From an uncultured Cellvibrionales bacterium (GTDB lineage Bacteria > Pseudomonadota > Gammaproteobacteria > Pseudomonadales > UBA7434), in NCBI GenBank assembly GCA_937897785.1, contig CALCNB010000134.1:1-10576 (forward strand): a stretch of 10,576 nucleotides of DNA, read 5' to 3'. A program made the position numbers and the translations under genes. Of the stretch, positions 5,515 through 10,576 are shown in pieces. The notes beneath the pieces are model-generated. The model had not been told where the DNA came from and ran no database searches. It saw only the letters and a program-made list of their open reading frames with translations. Position 1 is the first letter of the stretch, and each line of letters starts with the position of its first letter.

Positions 5515-6939
5515 CTACTGCATTAAAACCTGACGCTTATCTTCAAGGTATTGTCTTAACTGATCAAGCAATGCTAACTGCTCAGAATCGGAAGCCTTTA
5601 ATTTCTGAATATTTTCTAACTCGCTCTCTAGCCGACTGCCTTCACCAAAGAAACATTTTTCGCGACAATATTCGAACCACTCCTGCCGCTCATCTGACGA
5701 TAGACTATCAGGGAAATTACGCGCTCGGTAACGAAGCAGCATCTCAACTAAACGAGCATCCTGAAAAGCAAATGTTTGCTCAGATAAAACGTGAGCGTTA
5801 GCTGAAACAACCGATGACATTAACCGCTTATCATTATTAGGAATGAAGCCGTCATACAATAAGGCCTCAGCATCTTTACCGCTATTATCAAAAGCCGTAG
5901 CAGCAATGACTTGTTGTAATTTATCAGCCAGATTAGTGCTGGCTAAATAGCGTTTTCGGTGCAACTCACAGGTATCAAGATCTATATTAAGCCTAGCAGC
6001 AACGACCGGGGTCAGCAGTTTAGCAGTTAATACAACAGGACATTTATTAATATGAATCGATTTTATCGGAATACGATCAATACCATCGGGCAGGTCCTCC
6101 GAGCGAGTAAATAATAACGACGCCAACTTTTCAACCGGCAGATCTAACACCGAATCTGGCTTGTGACGAAGATCGAGACAGATAATTTCATTTTTATTTT
6201 TTAGGCTTTGCGCCACTGGCAATACTAATGAAGCGGCCTTACTTTCAGGCCCAAAACGTGAGGATACATGCAAGATTGGCTTAGCTGAACCCAAGGCAAG
6301 TAGACTTAAAATCTTAGATTTCTTTCTCAACTCAAATATATGTTGATACAAATCTGGCTGCTTTTGTTTAATTAATTTAGCAAGCGCTATCGTTGCATAA
6401 ACATCAGACAAGGCATCATGGGCCGATTGATGCTCAAGCCCATTCGCAACCGTTAAGTCTTCAAGACGAAAAGAGACCGCACCATCGTCGCGGCGTGGCC
6501 AATGAATACCTTCAGGGCGCAGGGCATAACACAAGCGCACCATATCGATAATATCCCATCGAGAATTATTATTTTCCCATTCACGCGCATAGGGATCATA
6601 AAAATTGCGGTATAAACCGTAACGTGTCACTTCATCATCAAAGCGGATGCTGTTATAACCAACCCCACAGGTATTTGGCTGTGCCAGTTCACGATGAATA
6701 GCGGCGAAAAAATCACGCTCGCTAATACCTTGATGCTCCACCTGCTGAGGCGTCATGCCAGTCACCATGCAGGCCTCAGCATGAGGAATAACATCTAGGG
6801 TGGGGCGACAAAGAATATTTAGAGGTGAACCGATAATATTAAAATTCATATCGGTACGCACACCAGCAAATTGTGACGGCCTGTCGTTTGCGGGATTCAC
6901 CCCCCAAGTTTCATAGTCATGCCAGTAGAACGTATCCAT
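5515..6939 (-). CDS. sbcB: Exodeoxyribonuclease I (single-strand 3'-5' exonuclease)
   Basis: ExoI degrades single-stranded DNA from the 3' end, acting in mismatch repair, recombination control and end clean-up, and binds the C-terminal tail of SSB. The 474-residue length equals E. coli SbcB (475). The DEDDh active site is complete: Asp8 and Glu10 in HDYET, Asp101 in NSIRFDDEVTRYGLYRNFYD, and His174 and Asp179 in SAHDALSDVYA, each seven lower than E. coli numbering. The NxWD-type segment NNNSRWDIIDMVRLCYALRP and the SH3-like and helical C-terminal part are also present. The ATG at 6939 has a weak ribosome site (GGAT). It is the last gene of a minus-strand run, 27 bases after the ABC exporter gene, and its stop is 6 bases from the convergent peptidase gene. 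No terminator fits in that gap. Confidence 0.96.
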   Translation of the reverse strand: MDTFYWHDYETWGVNPANDRPSQFAGVRTDMNFNIIGSPLNILCRPTLDVIPHAEACMVTGMTPQQVEHQGISERDFFAAIHRELAQPNTCGVGYNSIRFDDEVTRYGLYRNFYDPYAREWENNNSRWDIIDMVRLCYALRPEGIHWPRRDDGAVSFRLEDLTVANGLEHQSAHDALSDVYATIALAKLIKQKQPDLYQHIFELRKKSKILSLLALGSAKPILHVSSRFGPESKAASLVLPVAQSLKNKNEIICLDLRHKPDSVLDLPVEKLASLLFTRSEDLPDGIDRIPIKSIHINKCPVVLTAKLLTPVVAARLNIDLDTCELHRKRYLASTNLADKLQQVIAATAFDNSGKDAEALLYDGFIPNNDKRLMSSVVSANAHVLSEQTFAFQDARLVEMLLRYRARNFPDSLSSDERQEWFEYCREKCFFGEGSRLESELENIQKLKASDSEQLALLDQLRQYLEDKRQVLMQ

Positions 6940-6966
6940 TGATCATCCAAGGCTATAGAGCGTCAA

Positions 6967-8799
6967 TTATTCAGAGAATTGATATCGAGCAAGCTTTGCA
7001 TACAGCGGCGAACTTTTCAATAGACTGGCATGATCACCCTGTGCAACTAAGCGGCCCTGATCCATCACGGCAATACTGTCCGCATGCAAAATAGTTGATA
7101 AACGATGGGCGATAATCACCGTCGTGCGACCTTGCATTAATGCCGTTAACGCTTGCTGAACATGGTATTCGCTTTCGGTATCAAGGGCGCTGGTAGCTTC
7201 ATCAAGCATTAATATGCGAGGGTCTTTTAGCACAGCTCGCGCTATCGCGATACGTTGTTTTTGCCCACCTGACAGCCGAACCCCCTGCTCACCTAAAAAA
7301 CTCTCATAACCCTGCGGTAAACGGGCAATAAACTCATGCGCATATGCGGCTTTGGCCGCTGCTATGAGTTCGTCGTCACTCGCCGCTGGCTTACCATAGC
7401 GAATATTACTGGCTACATCATTAGTAAACAAAACCGGTTGCTGAGACACCACGGCCATTTGTTGCCGCAGAACTTGAGGGTCTAATCGACTAATATTGAC
7501 ACCATCTAATAACACTTGTCCCGCCTGGGGATCATAAAACCGCTGAAGCAATTCAAAAACTGTTGATTTTCCCGCACCAGAGGGGCCCACTAAAGCAATC
7601 ACTTTCCCCTCAGGCAATCGCAGTGAGAAATCAACTAAAGCCGGCTGTTTAGGCCTTGAAGGGTAATAGAAGTTTACCCTGTTAAACGCTAACTCAGCTT
7701 TCAATGGGCCTGTAATGCCATCATCACCCTGCTGATCGATCAGACTTTCCACCGCCAATATCTCAATTAAGCGTTCAGTAGCACCAGCGGCACGTAATAA
7801 ATCAGAAAAGACCTCAGAAATGGTTGCCACCCCCATCGCTACTAACATGGCATAAAATATAAAAGCCGCCAATTCGCCGGCTGTCATGACGCCGTTAATA
7901 ACATCTCGACCACCAAACCAAAGCATCACCGCCAGTGCTAAGAAAACCATCATAATGACGGATGCGATTAAAAATGCACGATGTTTAATTCGTCGCCTAG
8001 CGAATATAAATGCGCGCTCTACCTGCCGTGAAAACGCCGCTTTCTCTTGCTGCTCTTGGGTATAGCTTTGAACGGTTTTTATATTTTGAATAATCTCACC
8101 AGCATAACTACCCACATCAGCAATTGAATCTTGACTGTCACGCGATAATCTCTTAACCCGCTTACCAAATAAACTCATGGGTAAAATAACCAGCGGAACG
8201 ACCCATATCACTTTAAAAACTAACAAGGCATTGGTAACAAACAACATGATCAAGCCACCCAGCGTCGTGAGCGTACTCCTTAATGCCATCGAAACTGAAC
8301 TGCCAATAATGGTCTGCAGTAAAGTCGTATCAGTAGTTAATCGCGATGTAATTTCACCGCTGCGATTGGTTTCGAAGTAACTTGGATGAAGGCTGGTCAA
8401 ATGATTGAATACATCGGCACGAATATCTGCACTGACCCGCTCACCCAACCATGACACTAAATAAAAACGGGTAAACGTGCCCGCCGCCATAACGACCGCT
8501 AACACAACTAAAATCACTAATGATTGATTAAGTAGCTCAAGCGAATTTTGGCCAAAGCCTGCATCAATCACAAACTTAAGGCCCTGCCCCATCAACAGGC
8601 TTATTCCAGATGTCACGATTAACGCAAGCAGAGCGCCCAAGCAATAGATTTTATAGGGTGTTAAATAAGTAATTAGATAGCGCAGTGAAGAAAGCTTCTG
8701 GCTAGGCTTAAGTTGCTCAAATGAACTATCAGCCTCGGCCTTATCGATTGACGCAGCCATTGAAACAGCGGCACTGTTGGTGCTGTTATTATCGGGCAT
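6967..8799 (-). CDS. ABC exporter half-transporter, MsbA-related (membrane domain fused to ATPase)
   Basis: A 610-residue inner-membrane ABC protein with one membrane domain of six helices (about 40-330) followed by one ATPase domain; it should work as a homodimer exporter. The ATPase motifs are all intact: Walker A GPSGAGKST at 405-413, Q-loop near SQQPVLF (452-458), signature LSGGQKQR at 509-516, Walker B ILMLDEATSALD at 529-540 and H-loop AHRLST with His565. The membrane domain has the coupling-loop segment SADIRADVFNHLTSLHPSYF and GEITSRLTTDT. Relatives are proteobacterial MsbA-related exporters; the substrate cannot be told. The ATG at 8799 was chosen over the preceding TTG at 8802; the ribosome site is weak. 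It begins 6 bases after the hydrolase stop and lies upstream of sbcB on the same strand, so it may be translationally coupled to the hydrolase. Lipid A export is not claimed. Confidence 0.9.
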   Translation of the reverse strand: MPDNNSTNSAAVSMAASIDKAEADSSFEQLKPSQKLSSLRYLITYLTPYKIYCLGALLALIVTSGISLLMGQGLKFVIDAGFGQNSLELLNQSLVILVVLAVVMAAGTFTRFYLVSWLGERVSADIRADVFNHLTSLHPSYFETNRSGEITSRLTTDTTLLQTIIGSSVSMALRSTLTTLGGLIMLFVTNALLVFKVIWVVPLVILPMSLFGKRVKRLSRDSQDSIADVGSYAGEIIQNIKTVQSYTQEQQEKAAFSRQVERAFIFARRRIKHRAFLIASVIMMVFLALAVMLWFGGRDVINGVMTAGELAAFIFYAMLVAMGVATISEVFSDLLRAAGATERLIEILAVESLIDQQGDDGITGPLKAELAFNRVNFYYPSRPKQPALVDFSLRLPEGKVIALVGPSGAGKSTVFELLQRFYDPQAGQVLLDGVNISRLDPQVLRQQMAVVSQQPVLFTNDVASNIRYGKPAASDDELIAAAKAAYAHEFIARLPQGYESFLGEQGVRLSGGQKQRIAIARAVLKDPRILMLDEATSALDTESEYHVQQALTALMQGRTTVIIAHRLSTILHADSIAVMDQGRLVAQGDHASLLKSSPLYAKLARYQFSE

Positions 8800-8805
8800 C
8801 AAGGT

Positions 8806-9660
8806 TTATCGCTGTAAAAAAGCTAACGTCACACTTTCAAATTCTTGTTTGCGTTCTATCATCGCCCAATGACCACAATTAGGGAAAACATGCAATTCAG
8901 CATTGGGAATAAGACGCATCGGCAGTAAAGCCATATCCACGGGCGTGACACGATCATCGCGACCCCAAGTGACCAATGTAGGGACTGTGATAGAACCTAA
9001 ATGTGCGATTCTCGCGGTGGCATCAGGGCCTCGAAAAGCCGCGGCCATAGCTTTTTGTGTTTCTCTCGAATACATCACGCGACTGGTCGCTAATGTTTTT
9101 GCCTCTAGCGCTCTTTCCATGCGGGTATTAATTAACTCTTCGGTCACCATGCTCTGATCAAATACCATCGACCGTAACCAAGCAATAATTTTTTCGCGAC
9201 TGGGGTCTTCAACAAAATCAGTTAATAAATTTAGTCCTTCACAGGGAAAGGGAGAAAACAAATTCATCCCCAAACCGCCGATAGTGACATACCGATGAAC
9301 GCGATCACTGTGTTGTGCCGCTAAATAACCGCCAACAATACCGCCTAAGGAATTTCCAATAATATGTGCTTTTTCAATATCCAAACCATCGAGTAATCGA
9401 ATACAGGCACTGACGCACTCCATTACCGGATTTCCCTCTACTGGATCACTGCCACCATAGCCGGGCAAATCAATAATCAAACAACGAAAATGCTCAGCAA
9501 AGAAGGGTAAATTGCCTTCAAAGTTAGCCCAACCACTGACACCCGGTCCGGAACCATGGATCATCAATAGCGCAGGCCCCTTACCCGCCTCGTGGTAATG
9601 AATGTTACCTTGTTCGGTCGCTAACTGCCGACTGGTCGACTCAAAATCAAAATCTGACAT
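8806..9660 (-). CDS. Meta-cleavage-product hydrolase (alpha/beta hydrolase, HsaD/BphD type)
   Basis: A 284-residue carbon-carbon bond hydrolase that would split a ring-fission dienoate into a carboxylic acid and a 2-hydroxypentadienoate, in the cytoplasm. The triad is Ser104 in GNSLGG, Asp236 in WGRDDRV and His264 in CGHWAMIE. The oxyanion segment IHGSGPGVSGWANF starts at 34, and Arg180 matches the conserved arginine of BphD-like enzymes. FESTSR at 6-11 and MNLFSPFPCEG at 132-142 resemble steroid-type HsaD (FESTSR, INLFAPDPTEG), so the substrate may be a steroid-derived product; BphD/MhpC/XylF-type substrates remain possible. The ATG at 9660 has only a weak GAG ribosome site. The gene follows the aldolase by 27 bases, and this pairing is a strong sign of a meta-cleavage pathway. 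The dioxygenase and hydratase genes are not in the window. Confidence 0.88.
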   Translation of the reverse strand: MSDFDFESTSRQLATEQGNIHYHEAGKGPALLMIHGSGPGVSGWANFEGNLPFFAEHFRCLIIDLPGYGGSDPVEGNPVMECVSACIRLLDGLDIEKAHIIGNSLGGIVGGYLAAQHSDRVHRYVTIGGLGMNLFSPFPCEGLNLLTDFVEDPSREKIIAWLRSMVFDQSMVTEELINTRMERALEAKTLATSRVMYSRETQKAMAAAFRGPDATARIAHLGSITVPTLVTWGRDDRVTPVDMALLPMRLIPNAELHVFPNCGHWAMIERKQEFESVTLAFLQR

Positions 9661-9687
9661 ACAACAACTCGCTCATTATTCTTGTCA

Positions 9688-10576
9688 TTAACCTTCAGAG
9701 GCAATACTGTGATCACGCTTATCAATTGAAGCAGCATAGTCTTCAATACTCATATTCAAATCTTTGGCTTTCAGCATATCAAGGGCAACATCGATGATCA
9801 TATCCTCTTGACCGCCCACCATTTTACGTCGGCCTAGCTCAACCAAAATATCTCGCGTTTCTAAGCCATAGGTCTCAGACGCTTTTTCAGCATGGCGCAG
9901 GAAGCTGGAATACACACCCGCATAGCCCAGTGACAGGGTTTCTCGATCAACCCTAACCGGCCGATCCTGCAGAGGTCTAACCAAGTCATCGGCCGCATCC
10001 ATTAACGCATAAAGATCAGTTCCATGATTCCAACCCATGCGTTCAATGGCAGCAATGAAGACTTCCAAAGGCGCATTACCCGCCCCCGCTCCCATGCCTG
10101 CAAGCGAGGCATCAACGCGATTAGCGCCATTTTGAACGGCAACAATTGAATTCGCCACGCCCAAAGCCAAGTTATGATGCGCGTGAATACCGCGTTCAGT
10201 CTTGGAGTCTAAGGTATCGCCAAAGGCCTTAAATCGATCAGCCACATCTTGCATATTGAGCGCACCGCCTGAATCGACAACATAAACGCATTCAGCGCCG
10301 TAAGACTCCATTAGCTTCGCTTGCTCGGCCAAGCCTTGCGGCGTTTGCATATGCGACATCATCAAAAAACCAATCGTGTCCATACCCAGTTCGCGAGCAA
10401 ATTCAATATGCTGCTTAGACACATCGGCTTCGGTGCAATGCGTGGCAACTCTAACCGAACGAACCCCCATATCCCAGGCCCATTGCAAATCTTCTTTGAC
10501 CGCAATACCGGGTAGAATCAGGGTGGTTAACTTGGCATGAGTCAATTCTTCTGCGACAGCCGCTATCCACTCTTTA
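9688..10576 (-). CDS. 4-hydroxy-2-oxovalerate aldolase (N-terminus beyond right edge)
   Basis: A metal-dependent class II pyruvate aldolase (BphI/DmpG/HsaF/MhpE family) that cleaves 4-hydroxy-2-oxoacids to pyruvate and an aldehyde, which is channelled to a partner acylating aldehyde dehydrogenase. The frame stays open to the window edge, giving 295 residues before the TAA. The TTG at 10545 is internal and not the start, because KEWIAAVAEELTHAK upstream aligns with the family. Present are THCTEADVSKQHI, GFLMMSHM, the metal-binding HAHHN at 131-135, ANRVDASLAGMGAGAGNAPL near 151-170, and GYAGVYSSFLRHAE. About 70 N-terminal residues with the catalytic RDG motif lie outside. The C-terminal tail is somewhat longer than DmpG and ends ASEG. 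The partner dehydrogenase gene is expected just beyond the right edge (inference). It is the most upstream gene seen in the hydrolase-exporter-sbcB run. Confidence 0.93.
   Translation of the reverse strand, partial: KEWIAAVAEELTHAKLTTLILPGIAVKEDLQWAWDMGVRSVRVATHCTEADVSKQHIEFARELGMDTIGFLMMSHMQTPQGLAEQAKLMESYGAECVYVVDSGGALNMQDVADRFKAFGDTLDSKTERGIHAHHNLALGVANSIVAVQNGANRVDASLAGMGAGAGNAPLEVFIAAIERMGWNHGTDLYALMDAADDLVRPLQDRPVRVDRETLSLGYAGVYSSFLRHAEKASETYGLETRDILVELGRRKMVGGQEDMIIDVALDMLKAKDLNMSIEDYAASIDKRDHSIASEG

Noticed and set aside
6967..8799. Naming the ABC exporter msbA (lipid A flippase)
   Set aside because: Motifs show only the general exporter family; the genomic context (hydrolase, sbcB) is not that of msbA with lpxK.
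1..10576. CRISPR array, insertion sequence, prophage, toxin-antitoxin pair or defence system
   Set aside because: No regularly spaced long repeats, transposase, integrase, phage or toxin-like small gene pair was found; the genes are mostly housekeeping or catabolic.

Overview
The window looks like chromosomal DNA from a gammaproteobacterium with an AT-leaning genome and aerobic, organic-acid or ring-degrading metabolism. The evidence is a LptF permease fragment, an E. coli-type exonuclease I of full length, the small gammaproteobacterial families DUF2288 and DUF3301, a two-domain CinA, and a meta-cleavage hydrolase beside a 4-hydroxy-2-oxovalerate aldolase. I cannot place it more precisely from the sequence. 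I saw no insertion sequence, phage gene, tRNA, rRNA or CRISPR array.

Layout from left to right. At 1-649 (minus) is the N-terminal half of lptF, running off the left edge. At 650-1006 is a 357-base gene-free stretch holding the lptF leader, a perfect AT-rich inverted repeat and, on the plus strand, a short structured segment ending in a strong intrinsic terminator. No plus-strand protein gene precedes that terminator, so a small RNA is the simplest explanation. At 1007-4109 (minus) four genes run in one direction with gaps of 21-46 bases: a crotonase-family enoyl-CoA hydratase/isomerase, a TetR-family regulator, cinA and a DUF2288 protein. At 4110-4349 is a divergent control region with four imperfect 9-11 bp tandem repeats. 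At 4350-5508 (plus) are a membrane-anchored DUF3301 protein and a YgjP-type zinc metallopeptidase, 4 bases apart. They converge, with a 6-base gap, on a second minus-strand run at 5515-10576: 4-hydroxy-2-oxovalerate aldolase (5' end beyond the right edge), a meta-cleavage-product hydrolase, an ABC exporter and sbcB.

How the genes work together. The aldolase and hydrolase are consecutive steps of an aromatic or steroid-ring meta-cleavage pathway. The hydrolase cuts the ring-fission product and, after hydration, the aldolase makes pyruvate and an aldehyde. The hydrolase resembles the steroid-type HsaD/TesD group in a few local segments, so a steroid-like substrate is possible but not shown. The TetR regulator beside the crotonase suggests local control of an acyl-CoA step. 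CinA (NAD-salvage deamidase), ExoI (DNA repair) and LptF (LPS export) are housekeeping functions that seem merely to share transcription units. I found no convincing new defence or mobile system. The most interesting non-coding signals are the orphan terminator with its candidate small RNA and the tandem-repeat array.
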